64,000 nt of DNA from NCBI RefSeq assembly GCF_039530945.1, contig NZ_BAAAPC010000004.1, forward strand, positions 248,001-312,000, in the 5' to 3' direction. The position numbers and the translations under genes are program-made. The DNA is from Nocardiopsis_C rhodophaea. Its GTDB lineage: Bacteria; Actinomycetota; Actinomycetes; Streptosporangiales; Streptosporangiaceae. Positions 24,095-32,456 of this stretch are shown in pieces. The notes under the pieces were generated by a model, which saw nothing but the letters and a program-made list of their open reading frames with translations, was not told where the DNA came from and searched no databases. Every line of letters begins with the position of its first letter. The stretch's first letter is position 1.

Positions 24095-26236
24095 TCACTC
24101 ACCCCGCTGCGACGCGCCCGCGGAGGGACCCCGGTGCGAGACACGACGCAGCAGCACCAGCGCCCGCTCGACGAGCCGCACCGTCCCGGCGGCGGGCACG
24201 GGCGGGCGGTCGTTGACGTCGGGCTCGGCGGTATCGAGCGTGGTCTCCCACGCGATGCCGTACTCGGGGCCGGGCACGGTGAACTCCACCGGCTCGGGGC
24301 TGCCGTTGAGCAGAAGCAGGAAGGAGCTGTCGGTCACCGGCCGCCCGCGCGGATCGGGCTCGGTGATGGCGTCGCCGTTGAGGAAGACGCCCAGCACCCG
24401 CCCGCCCGAGCCCCAATCGTCCTCGGACATCAGCCCGCCGTCCGGGCGCAGCCAGGCGATGTCATGCAGATCGCCGTCGCGCGAGGGCGGACCCTTGAAG
24501 AACCGGCGGCGGCGGAAGACCGGGTGCTCGCGGCGCAGCCGGGCCAGGCGACGGACGTAGTCCAGCAGGTCGTCCTCGTCCTCCGCGCCCTTCCAGTCCA
24601 CCCACGTGAGCTCGTTGTCCTGGCAGTAGGCGTTGTTGTTTCCGCCCTGTGTGCGCCCGACCTCGTCGCCGTGGGAGAGCATCACGACGCCTTGGGAGAG
24701 GAAGAGCGTGGCCAGGAAGTTGCGCACCTGGCGGCGGCGCAGGGTGACGATCGCGGGGTCCTCCGAGGGCCCCTCCACCCCGTGGTTCCACGACCGGTTG
24801 TCGTCGGTGCCGTCGCGGTTGTCCTCACCGTTGAGCTCGTTGTGCTTGCGGTCATAGGAGACGAGGTCGGCGAGCGTGAACCCGTCGTGGCAGGTGACGA
24901 AGTTAATCGAGGCCACAGGGCGGCGACCGTCGTTCTGGTAGAGGTCGCTGGAGCCGGCCAGTCGGGAGGCGAACTCGGGCACCACCGGCTGGCCGCGCCA
25001 GAAGTCGCGCACGGTGTCGCGGTACTTGCCGTTCCACTCGGTCCACAGTGGCGGGAAATTCCCCACCTGGTAACCGCCGGGGCCCACGTCCCACGGTTCG
25101 GCAATGAGCTTGACCTGGGAGATCACCGGGTCCTGCTGCACGATGTCGAAGAACGTGCTCAGCCGGTCGACGTCGTGGAACTCCCGCGCCAGCGCCGACG
25201 CGAGGTCGAAGCGGAAACCGTCGATGTGCATCTCGGCGGCCCAGTAGCGCAGGGAGTCCATGATGAGCTGCAGCGAGTGCGGGTGGCGCATGTTGAGGCT
25301 GTTGCCGCAGCCGGTGTAGTCGAGGTAGTAGCGCTTGTCGTCGTCGCGGACGCGGTAGTAGCTGAGGTTGTCGATGCCGCGCAGGGACAGCGTGGGCCCC
25401 ATGTGATCGGCCTCGGCGGTGTGGTTGTAGACGACGTCCAGCAGCACCTCGATGCCGGCCGCGTGCAGCGACTTGACCATGGCCTTGAACTCCTGCACCT
25501 GCTGGCCGCGCGAGCCGTTGGCGGCGTAGCCGCTGTGCGGGGCGAGGAAGGCCAGGGTGTTGTAGCCCCAGTAGTTGGTCAGGCCGCGGGCGACGAGCGC
25601 GTGCTCGGGCAGGAAGTGGTGCACCGGCATGAGCTCGACGGCCGTCACGCCGAGCGAGGAGAGGTAGTCGACCATCGCGGGGTGGGCGAGGCCGGCGTAG
25701 GTGCCGCGCTGGTGCTCGGGGATCTCGGGGTGGCGCATCGTGAGGCCGCGCACGTGCGTCTCGTAGATGACGGTCTCGTGGTACGGGATGCGGGGGCGGC
25801 ACTCGTTGCCCCAGTCGAAGAACGGACTCACCACCACGCATTTGGGAACATAGGGGGCGCTGTCGCGGGTGTTCTGTTTCGACGGGGCGTCGAAGTGGTA
25901 GCTGAACAGCGACTCGTGCCAGGTCACCGACCCGTCGATGGCCTTGGCGTAGGGGTCGGTCAGCAGCTTGGCGGGGTTGCAGCGCAGGCCGTGCTCGGGG
26001 GCGTAGGGGCCGTGCACGCGGTAGCCGTAGCGCTGCCCCGGGCCGATACCGGGCAGGTAGCCGTGCCAGACGAAACCGTCGTACTCGGTGAGCGGGATGC
26101 GGGTCTCTTCGTCGGCGTCGTCGAACAGGCAGAGTTCGACCTGGTCGGCGACCTCGGAGAAGAGGGAAAAGTTGGTACCCGTGCCGTCGTAGGTCGCACC
26201 CAGGGGGTAGGTGCTCCCGGGCCAGATCTCCATCAT
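24095..26236 (-). CDS. glgX: Glycogen debranching enzyme (GlgX/TreX type)
   Basis: This 713-residue GH13 enzyme hydrolyses alpha-1,6 branches of glycogen. An N-terminal CBM48-like domain (TNFSLFSEVADQVELCLFDD, about residues 20-100) precedes the catalytic barrel. The catalytic trio is visible: nucleophile Asp in GFRFDLASALA, acid/base Glu in LIAEPWDVGPGG and the third Asp in VTCHDGFTLADLV. The C-terminal beta domain follows (residues about 600-713). The two initial Met codons at 26236 and 26233 are equivalent candidates. A CRISPR-repeat-like sequence lies 22 bp upstream. It is a single gene with no other glycogen genes in this window. Confidence 0.94.
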   Translation of the reverse strand: MMEIWPGSTYPLGATYDGTGTNFSLFSEVADQVELCLFDDADEETRIPLTEYDGFVWHGYLPGIGPGQRYGYRVHGPYAPEHGLRCNPAKLLTDPYAKAIDGSVTWHESLFSYHFDAPSKQNTRDSAPYVPKCVVVSPFFDWGNECRPRIPYHETVIYETHVRGLTMRHPEIPEHQRGTYAGLAHPAMVDYLSSLGVTAVELMPVHHFLPEHALVARGLTNYWGYNTLAFLAPHSGYAANGSRGQQVQEFKAMVKSLHAAGIEVLLDVVYNHTAEADHMGPTLSLRGIDNLSYYRVRDDDKRYYLDYTGCGNSLNMRHPHSLQLIMDSLRYWAAEMHIDGFRFDLASALAREFHDVDRLSTFFDIVQQDPVISQVKLIAEPWDVGPGGYQVGNFPPLWTEWNGKYRDTVRDFWRGQPVVPEFASRLAGSSDLYQNDGRRPVASINFVTCHDGFTLADLVSYDRKHNELNGEDNRDGTDDNRSWNHGVEGPSEDPAIVTLRRRQVRNFLATLFLSQGVVMLSHGDEVGRTQGGNNNAYCQDNELTWVDWKGAEDEDDLLDYVRRLARLRREHPVFRRRRFFKGPPSRDGDLHDIAWLRPDGGLMSEDDWGSGGRVLGVFLNGDAITEPDPRGRPVTDSSFLLLLNGSPEPVEFTVPGPEYGIAWETTLDTAEPDVNDRPPVPAAGTVRLVERALVLLRRVSHRGPSAGASQRGE

Positions 26237-26257
26237 GGCCTCACAGGCCTCACACTC

Positions 26258-26286
26258 GGGCTCATCCCCACGCAGGTGGGGCTCGG
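26258..26286 (-). repeat. Solitary type I-E-like CRISPR repeat unit
   Basis: On the minus strand the 29 bases read as a CRISPR repeat of the I-E style, with CCCCAC-CTGC-GTGGGG hairpin arms followed by ATGAGCCC. It is 22 bp upstream of glgX. There is no second copy at 61 bp and no cas gene. It could be a chance hairpin in the leader or a decayed repeat; see the related units near 44.2 and 57.3 kb. Confidence 0.35.
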
Positions 26287-26440
26287 AGTCCGGCCGGGAT
26301 CCCGGGGCCGGACGTCACACCGCTGGACACCCCCATTGTGCACACTTCTACGGTCGAGGCCAGGGACCTGGCGCGCCGACGCGGCGGGGGCACCGCCCAC
26401 CGCCGCGCCCCGCCCGCGTTTCTGCCTGCGGCGATGCGCG

Positions 26441-28078
26441 TCAACCCAGGGTGCGCGGCCGATTCCGGTCGATGAGGACGCGGGTGTCGGTGCCGCGGGG
26501 GAGGGTCCCGAAGACGTGGCCCCACTCGCCGCCCAGGCGGGAGGCGACAAAGGCGTCGGCGACCGGGGTGGGGGCGTGGCGGAGCAGGAGGGACGCCTGG
26601 AGGGTGAGCGCCATCAGCTCTACGACGCCGCGGGCGCGGAACTCGGCATCCTCCACATCACCCAGCTCAGACTGCAGCCGTTTGACGGCTGCGTCGTAGC
26701 GGGCGTCGGCGCCCTGCGCGCGGCCGAGCTCGGTCAGGAACGCTTCGACGGACTCGGGCTGCTTGGCCATGGCCCGCAGCACGTCCAGGGCGGCGACGTT
26801 GCCCGAGCCCTCCCAGATGGAGTTGAGCGGCGACTCGCGGAAGAGGCGCGGCATGCCGGACTCCTCCACGTATCCATTCCCGCCCAGGCACTCCAGGGTC
26901 TCCGCGGCGTGGGCGGGGAAGCGCTTGGTGACGTAGAACTTGCCGACGGCCACGGCCAGGCGGCGGAAGGCAGCCTCGGCCGCGTCGCCCCGGACGGCGC
27001 GGTCGGCGGCCCCGGCCAGGCGCATCATCAGCGTTGTCGCTGCCTCGGACTCCAGGGCGAGGTCGGCCAGGACGTTGCGCATCAGCGGCTGCTCAATCAG
27101 CGGCTTCCCAAAGGCCGCGCGCTCGCTGGCGTGGTGAACCGCCTGCATGAGGCCTGCGCGCATGCCAGCCGCTGACCCGATGACGCAGTCGAGGCGGGTG
27201 CCGTTGACCATCTCGATGATCGTGCGCACGCCCCGGCCGAGCTCACCGACCGGCCAGGCCAGGGCGCCGTCGTATTCCAGCTCGGCGGAGGCGTTGGAGC
27301 GGTTGCCGAGCTTGTCCTTGAGCCGCTGGATGTGGAGGGGGTTGCGCGTGCCGTCCTCTAGGACGCGCGGCACCAGAAAACAGGTCAGACCTTCCGGAGC
27401 TTGCGCAAGCGTCAGAAAAAGGTCGCCCATGGGTGCGGACGTAAACCACTTGTGCCCGGTCAGCCGGTACGAGCCAGCGGAGCTCGGAACAGCTCGGGTC
27501 GTATTGGCTCGGACATCGGACCCGCCCTGCTTCTCGGTCATCGACATTCCGGCGAGCAGTCCCCGCTTGCTCAGAGGTGGCCGCAGTCCGAAGTCATACG
27601 TACGCGCGTCCAGGAGCGGCTCGAACCGCGCCGCCAATTCGGGGGAGTGGCGCAGCGCGGGAACGGCCGCGTAGGTCATCGAGATGGGACACGCGTGCCC
27701 GCCCTCGACCTGCGACCACGCATAGAACTTCGCTGTTCGCGCGACGTGTGCCCCCGCGCGCTCATCGGCCCACGGCGCGGCGTGCAGCCCGTAGGACACC
27801 GCGGTCTCCATCAGCACGTGCCAGGAGGGGTGGAATTCGACCTCGTCGATCCGGTGCCCGTAGCGGTCGTGGGTGCGCAGCTGCGGCTCGTTGACGTTCG
27901 CCTGCTCTCCCCACGAGCGCGCCCGCGCGGTCCCCGCCAGCCGCCCCACCTCGTGCAGCTCGTCAGAGGCCCAGGCGGCGCCTTCGCGCTCCAGCCCTTC
28001 GGTAAGCGCGGCGTCGGCGGCGACGTCGAAGTCCTCCAATGGGGAGGACTGGTTGAACACCTCGTGAGTGGGGGGCAT
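26441..28078 (-). CDS. Acyl-CoA dehydrogenase family protein, AidB-like
   Basis: This 545-residue flavoprotein has the AidB architecture, longer than ordinary acyl-CoA dehydrogenases. The N-terminus HEVFNQSSPLEDFDVAADAA is the AidB-type arm. MSMTEKQGGSDVRANTT and GHKWFTSAPM are the flavin-domain signatures. ECLGGNGYVEESGMPRL and NSIWEGSGNVAALDVLRA close the active site, with the Glu of IWEGSGN at the position of the catalytic base. In E. coli AidB responds to alkylation damage and binds DNA; in actinobacteria it is often annotated as isovaleryl-CoA dehydrogenase-like, so the real substrate is open. The ATG at 28078 has AAAGGG about nine bases upstream. Confidence 0.88.
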   Translation of the reverse strand: MPPTHEVFNQSSPLEDFDVAADAALTEGLEREGAAWASDELHEVGRLAGTARARSWGEQANVNEPQLRTHDRYGHRIDEVEFHPSWHVLMETAVSYGLHAAPWADERAGAHVARTAKFYAWSQVEGGHACPISMTYAAVPALRHSPELAARFEPLLDARTYDFGLRPPLSKRGLLAGMSMTEKQGGSDVRANTTRAVPSSAGSYRLTGHKWFTSAPMGDLFLTLAQAPEGLTCFLVPRVLEDGTRNPLHIQRLKDKLGNRSNASAELEYDGALAWPVGELGRGVRTIIEMVNGTRLDCVIGSAAGMRAGLMQAVHHASERAAFGKPLIEQPLMRNVLADLALESEAATTLMMRLAGAADRAVRGDAAEAAFRRLAVAVGKFYVTKRFPAHAAETLECLGGNGYVEESGMPRLFRESPLNSIWEGSGNVAALDVLRAMAKQPESVEAFLTELGRAQGADARYDAAVKRLQSELGDVEDAEFRARGVVELMALTLQASLLLRHAPTPVADAFVASRLGGEWGHVFGTLPRGTDTRVLIDRNRPRTLG

Positions 28079-28250
28079 GGGGAGCGCCCTTTCTCTTCCG
28101 AACGCTATTCGGTTTCCGGGTGTCCTCAGCCTAGCGTGTGGCTCGGCAGTACCGCGCGAACGGGTCATGGCGCCATCCCCCCGAGGCGGCCCTTTCCGTG
28201 GGCGAGGGAGTGCGGACGGCGTCTCTCGGGGGCGGATGTCCGGCTATATG

Positions 28251-28288
28251 TATGTTGACATAGGTATGCTCTCATATATAATTCTCAA
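28251..28288 (+). promoter_or_regulatory. Near-consensus sigma-70 promoter with overlapping operator
   Basis: TTGACA (28255-28260) and TATAAT (28277-28282) match the housekeeping consensus exactly, 16 bp apart. Transcription would begin at about 28289, the first base of the MarR start codon, so the message is probably leaderless. The inverted repeat TATGT-TG-ACATA (28251-28262) overlaps the -35 element and is a good autorepression site for the MarR protein. The stretch is strikingly AT-rich against its surroundings. Confidence 0.8.
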
Positions 28289-28762
28289 ATGCCCGAAGCC
28301 GACGCGTCCGAGCAGGACACCAACCACGTAGCCGCCGAGCTCGTGGCCCTCCTACCCGCGCTGCACCGGGCTCTGGACCGGCGTCTCGCCCAGGACTTCC
28401 CGCACCCGAATCTTCCCGAGGGGCAGCGGGCGCTGCTGCGGCTCGTCGGCGACCGCGAGGGCCTCACCGTGCGCGAGGTGGCCGAGGCTCTGCAGATGAA
28501 ACCGAACAACGTGAGTGCCCTGGTCTCCCAGCTGGGAAGCCAAGGACTGCTGGACCGCAGGCAGGACCCCGACGACAAGCGGGTCGCACATCTTCACCTG
28601 ACGGACGAGGCCCGGCATCGGCTCGCGGCGGTCGACGGCCTCAGGAACGGCTACGTCATCGAGGCGCTGAGCGCCCTCAGCGACGGAGAGCGTGACGCCA
28701 TCGGGTCAGCCCTGGGTGCCTTGCGAGAGCTTCAGCGGAACATCCAGTCCGCCGCGCGCTAA
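28289..28762 (+). CDS. MarR-family transcriptional regulator
   Basis: This 157-residue winged-helix repressor has a recognition region GLTVREVAEALQMKPNNVSALVSQLGSQGLLDRR (about residues 58-91) followed by the beta wing PDDKRVAHLHLT, the classic MarR pattern. N- and C-terminal helices make the dimer interface. It is the first gene of a pair with a DHA2-type MFS exporter 78 bp downstream, so it most likely represses its own operon until a drug-like ligand binds. The ATG is predicted to lie at the transcription start, giving a leaderless message, consistent with the missing ribosome site. Confidence 0.92.
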   Translation: MPEADASEQDTNHVAAELVALLPALHRALDRRLAQDFPHPNLPEGQRALLRLVGDREGLTVREVAEALQMKPNNVSALVSQLGSQGLLDRRQDPDDKRVAHLHLTDEARHRLAAVDGLRNGYVIEALSALSDGERDAIGSALGALRELQRNIQSAAR

Positions 28763-28840
28763 CGGCGCGCCCGCGGTCGCCTGCCCACCTGCGACCGCCT
28801 CCGCAAGCCCGTCACAGGAAAAAGGAAACAAGGCCCTGCT

Positions 28841-30412
28841 ATGCCCTCCACCGTCGTGGACCGCTCACCCCTGCCCCCGCACTCTCCGCCGCACGCCCCC
28901 CAGGGTCGCCGCGGGAACCCCTGGCTGACGCTCATCGCCGTCGCCTTCGGCCTGTTCATGGTCGGCCTCGACGGCAGCGTCGTCTCTATCGCCAACCCCG
29001 CGATCGGCCGGGACCTGCACGCGTCAACCGCCGACCTGCAATGGGTCACCAACTCCTACCTGCTTGCCCTGGCCGCCGCGCTCATCCTCGGCGGCAAGCT
29101 GGGCGACCGCTTCGGCCGCCGCACCTTCTACATGGTCGGCGTCGCCGGGTTCACCGTCGCCTCCGTCGCTATCGGCCTCGTCGGCTCGATCGAGGGCGTC
29201 ATCGCCTTCCGGGCGGTGCAGGGCTTCTGCGGCGCCCTGCTGATGCCCAACACGCTCGGCCTGCTCCGCGCGGTCTTCCCGGCAAAGAAGTTCGGGATGG
29301 CCGTGGGGATCTGGGCGATGGTGTCGTCGGTGTCCACCGCGCTCGGGCCGATCGTCGGCGGGCTGCTCGTCGAGCATGTCGACTGGGAGTCCGTCTTCTA
29401 CATCAACGCGCCCATCGGCATCGCCGCCCTCATCTTCAGCGCGTTCGTGCTGCCGCGGAGCAGGAACGCCGTCGAGGACCAGCGCTTCGACATCCCCGGC
29501 GTCGTCCTGCTGGCGCTTGGCCTGCTGGCCGTCGTCTTCGCCGTGGTCAAGGGGGAGACCTGGGGCTGGGGCTCGGCCGCGACCCTGGGCACGCTCGCGG
29601 CGGGCGTCGTGGTGCTATTGCTCTTCGGGTGGTACGAGGCGCGGATCGCCCATGCGCTGCTGCCGATGCGGCTGTTCCGCAGCCCCGCGCTGACCGTCGG
29701 CGCGGTCATCACGGCGGTCAACTTCTTCGTCCTGCTGGGCGTGATCTTCTTCGTCATGCTCTACCTGCAGAACGTGCGCGGCTTTACGCCCGTCGAGGCC
29801 GGTGTGCGCACGCTGCCGCTCAGCCTCGCCTCGGTCGTCGCCTCGCCGCTGGGCGCGAAGCTGACCGAAAGGTTCGGCGCCCGCTTCTCCATGCCGCTCG
29901 GCATGGTTCTGCAGGCCGGTGCGTCCTTCGGCATGCTCGGCTGGGGTGCGCACTCCCCGTATGCCGCGATGTGGCCGCCGTTCATCGCGCTCGGGCTCGG
30001 CGTCGGCATGGTGATGGCCGCCTCCTCCGACGCGATCGTGGGCAACGCGCCGGTCGAGGACGGTGGCGTGGCCGGAGGCCTGCAGGCCACGTCGCTCCAG
30101 ATCGGCGGTGCGCTGGGCACCTCGGTCCTGGTCTCCCTGATCGGCACCCGGGTCGGATCCACGCTGACGGGCGAATTGACGTCGGCCGGTGTGCCCGCGC
30201 CCGCTGCCGAGGGCCTGCATGAGGCCAAGGACGCGGTGGCGATGGGTGCCGCGCCGGTGTCCGCGGACATGCCCGGACAGCTGAGGGCCGCCGTGCTGGA
30301 GGGCAGCGGCCAGGCGTTCATGAACGGCGTGCACACGGCCGCGCTCGTCACCGGCGTGCTGTGCGTCGCGGGAGCCGTCCTGGCGGCCGTGTGCGTGCGG
30401 CGCGGCACGTAG
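28841..30412 (+). CDS. MFS drug exporter, DHA2 (EmrB/QacA-like) family
   Basis: This 523-residue transporter has 14 predicted membrane segments, the DHA2 pattern. FMVGLDGSVVSIANPAIG in helix 1 is the family signature, GGKLGDRFGRR is motif A, and TALGPIVGGLLVEHVDWESV with FYINAPIG is the motif C region in helix 5. Proton-driven export of hydrophobic drugs or an own metabolite is expected. AAGG lies seven bases upstream of the ATG. It follows the MarR gene in the same operon. A short GC-rich inverted repeat (CTCCCC, GGGGAG, near 30471-30487) after the stop may help end transcription. Confidence 0.9.
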   Translation: MPSTVVDRSPLPPHSPPHAPQGRRGNPWLTLIAVAFGLFMVGLDGSVVSIANPAIGRDLHASTADLQWVTNSYLLALAAALILGGKLGDRFGRRTFYMVGVAGFTVASVAIGLVGSIEGVIAFRAVQGFCGALLMPNTLGLLRAVFPAKKFGMAVGIWAMVSSVSTALGPIVGGLLVEHVDWESVFYINAPIGIAALIFSAFVLPRSRNAVEDQRFDIPGVVLLALGLLAVVFAVVKGETWGWGSAATLGTLAAGVVVLLLFGWYEARIAHALLPMRLFRSPALTVGAVITAVNFFVLLGVIFFVMLYLQNVRGFTPVEAGVRTLPLSLASVVASPLGAKLTERFGARFSMPLGMVLQAGASFGMLGWGAHSPYAAMWPPFIALGLGVGMVMAASSDAIVGNAPVEDGGVAGGLQATSLQIGGALGTSVLVSLIGTRVGSTLTGELTSAGVPAPAAEGLHEAKDAVAMGAAPVSADMPGQLRAAVLEGSGQAFMNGVHTAALVTGVLCVAGAVLAAVCVRRGT

Positions 30413-30552
30413 GGATCGCCCTGCCGTGGTGAGAGGCGCGGCGGCCCGGCCTCAGGGTGGCGCCGCCGCACTCCCCGGGGCGGGGAGCGTGCCGCTCGCC
30501 GCTTGTGGCCTCGGCCGCACGCCGCAATCGCGGGGATCCATCCAGAGCGGGG

Positions 30553-31359
30553 TCACACCTTGCGTCCCACCGCGCAGTACTGCAGCACGTCGGGGCAAGC
30601 GTCGCCCTTCGGCTCGGGCCGCCAGCGCGAGCACGAGACGACGCCGGGCTCCAGCACCTCAAGTCGGCGCATGAACCGGGCCAACTCACGCGGCGAACGC
30701 AGCTTCTGCGGCGTCGCACTCGTTTCGTTGAGCTTTTGGATTGCCTCCTCGGTCTTCACACCGCCGACCTCGGCGGTCGGGTGGGCCAGGGCCAGATAGC
30801 TACCTGCGGGAACGGCGTCCAACAATCGGTCGACGATCGCGTGAGCCTCGTCGTCATCCAGGATGAAGTTGAGGATCCCCAGCATCATCACCGCAACCGG
30901 CTGGCCAAAATCAATGGTCTGGGTCGCCTTCGCGAGGATCCGCTCGACATCGCGGGCATCGGCGTCGATGTACTCGGTCGAGCCCTCCTCGGTTCCGACG
31001 AGCAAGGCCTGGGCATGCAGGAGAACGATGGGATCGTTGTCCACATAGACGGTCCGTGACTCGGGAGCAATCCCCTGAGCGACCGTGTGCGTGTGATCCA
31101 CGGTCGGCAGCCCGGTCCCAATATCGAGGAACTGCCGGATACCGGCCTCACCCGCCAGAAACCGCACGACCCGCGCCAAGAACGCCCGGTCCGCCCGGGC
31201 GACCTCCCGCAGGTCCGGCTGCAGCTGCAACGCTTGGCGCACGGCCTCGCGGTCGGCGGCGAAATTGTCCTTCCCGCCCAGCAGGTAGTCCCAGAACCGC
31301 GCCGAGTGGGGCACGCTGGTGTCGATCTGATGAGGAAGGTCAGGAGTGGGGTTACTCAT
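30553..31359 (-). CDS. SAM-dependent methyltransferase (DUF574 family)
   Basis: This 268-residue protein belongs to the actinobacterial DUF574/Methyltransf_19 family. It begins with IDTSVPHSARFWDYLLGGKD, a diagnostic opening. It then has the SAM-binding loop FLDIGTGLPT (about residue 77), the acidic residue in VYVDNDPIV and the GILNFILDDDEAH segment. Structures and general practice assign a class I methyltransferase fold, but physiological substrates of the family are unknown. These genes are highly multiplied in actinomycetes, often near regulators. Here it is divergent from an orphan gene. ATG 31359 is the natural start. Confidence 0.9.
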   Translation of the reverse strand: MSNPTPDLPHQIDTSVPHSARFWDYLLGGKDNFAADREAVRQALQLQPDLREVARADRAFLARVVRFLAGEAGIRQFLDIGTGLPTVDHTHTVAQGIAPESRTVYVDNDPIVLLHAQALLVGTEEGSTEYIDADARDVERILAKATQTIDFGQPVAVMMLGILNFILDDDEAHAIVDRLLDAVPAGSYLALAHPTAEVGGVKTEEAIQKLNETSATPQKLRSPRELARFMRRLEVLEPGVVSCSRWRPEPKGDACPDVLQYCAVGRKV

Positions 31360-31558
31360 TCACAACGCTCCATCGTGTCTCGCTGGAGTCTCCGCGTGCG
31401 CATCACGTCCGCCGGACATTGGACGGAATCCTATGACTATCGCTGGCACACCGGAAAAATCAGGCGACACCACCCATGACAGCCTGTTAACGTCCCCTGG
31501 TCACGGGCGCCCCCACCCGGCTCAGCGCCAACAGAACAAGAAGAACCAGGAGTCACTT

Positions 31559-32035
31559 TTGGCCTCAGGCCTCGATCTACGCGAAGTGCAGGTGGGAATC
31601 TACGGAACACGTTCTGACCTGCACTGGTATCTGGAGGAGATCCGCGAACTCCTTGACGAGACGAAGCAGCACGGCTCTCCGGGCATGGCGTACGAACTCC
31701 ACTACCTGGAAAGCGACGCACCGGGTTCGCCTGAAGTACCCGAGGAGAACCAGACGTCCATCGCGGAGATGTACGAAGAACTCCCCGAACAGTGGCGCGA
31801 CGAACATCCCGGGGAGACCCCAGACAACCGGTCGGTGTTCGAAGTCCGTGTCGGAATCCTGAGCACGTGGGAGGAGTACGACTACCTCAACGAGCGTCTC
31901 CCATTGCTGATCTGCCCGGAGCCATTCCACAAGGGCCCCTGCCGCATGCCGTGGTCGGTCGCCTCCTGTTCCTCGTCGGTCAGCCCGGAATTGCGTGTTT
32001 ACCTGGAGGCCCGCTACGCCCACCTGCGCGACTGA
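31559..32035 (+). CDS. Orphan protein, probable TTG start
   Basis: This 158-residue acidic protein is not one I recognise. It opens with a region predicted to alternate strand and helix (LREVQVGIYGTRSDLHWYLE), and a similar pattern recurs as VFEVRVGILSTWEEYDYLNE near residue 100, suggesting an internal duplication of an alpha/beta unit. It contains four Cys only near the end (CPEPFHKGPC and SCSSS). The start is inferred: TTG at 31559 has AGGAG six bases upstream. An ATG at 31433 would add 42 residues of low-quality sequence. No signal peptide is seen. It is divergent from the methyltransferase gene. Confidence 0.6.
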   Translation: MASGLDLREVQVGIYGTRSDLHWYLEEIRELLDETKQHGSPGMAYELHYLESDAPGSPEVPEENQTSIAEMYEELPEQWRDEHPGETPDNRSVFEVRVGILSTWEEYDYLNERLPLLICPEPFHKGPCRMPWSVASCSSSVSPELRVYLEARYAHLRD

Positions 32036-32043
32036 CGCGACCG

Positions 32044-32330
32044 GAGGCACCGCCGGGGCGCAGCACCTCCGGGCCAATCGGTTGTGCCAGCACCACACGA
32101 GCACGCCGTCGCGCCTGAAAGCGAACACCTCGGCGTCCCTGGAACGCGAAGAAACCGCCACCGTTCAGCTGCTGCGCGATGCCACCTCCTGCCGGGGAGG
32201 TCACGCCGTAGCAGACATGCACGAAGTCTTCGGTGTCGTCATCCCAGCAGTCGCCGAATACCTCCAACGGAGCATGGGTACGGTCAGGCACATAGGGCCT
32301 ATGAGGATAGGTAACTGCTGGCCTTCTCGT
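32044..32330 (-). pseudogene. Possible decayed or frameshifted gene
   Basis: Within the 421-bp gap after the orphan gene, the minus strand shows two protein-like segments in different frames. VFGDCWDDDTEDFVHVCYGV lies at about 32180-32270 and DAEVFAFRRDGVLVWCWHNR at about 32080-32140. Each has the GC-rich third codon positions of real genes, but no single frame carries both with a start. A frameshifted relic is the simplest reading. I recognise no family. Chance open frames in GC-rich DNA cannot be excluded. Confidence 0.3.
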
Positions 32331-32346
32331 GTGCCGGATATAAAGA

Positions 32347-32387
32347 AGGCTCCCCGCTATTCTCGGGCTGAGAATGGCGGGGAGCCT
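32347..32387. terminator. Long hairpin, probable bidirectional terminator
   Basis: An 18-bp stem (AGGCTCCCCGCTATTCTC at 32347-32364 pairing with 32370-32387, one G-T pair) has a five-base loop. It is enclosed by a second inverted repeat, CCGGATAT (32334-32341) and ATATCCGG (32421-32428). It lies 70 bp after the end of the minus-strand membrane protein gene and 312 bp after the plus-strand orphan gene. There is no T-run. Confidence 0.6.
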
Positions 32388-32456
32388 CGGTACGTGCGGG
32401 TAGGTATTCGTCACGACCCCATATCCGGTTAATCCGAAGAACTCAGCTGCAACGCC

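Noticed and set aside
24134..27175. A 1013-codon open frame on the plus strand
   Set aside because: It runs antisense to glgX and the AidB-like gene, both of which have intact family motifs. Long antisense frames are expected in DNA of this GC content.
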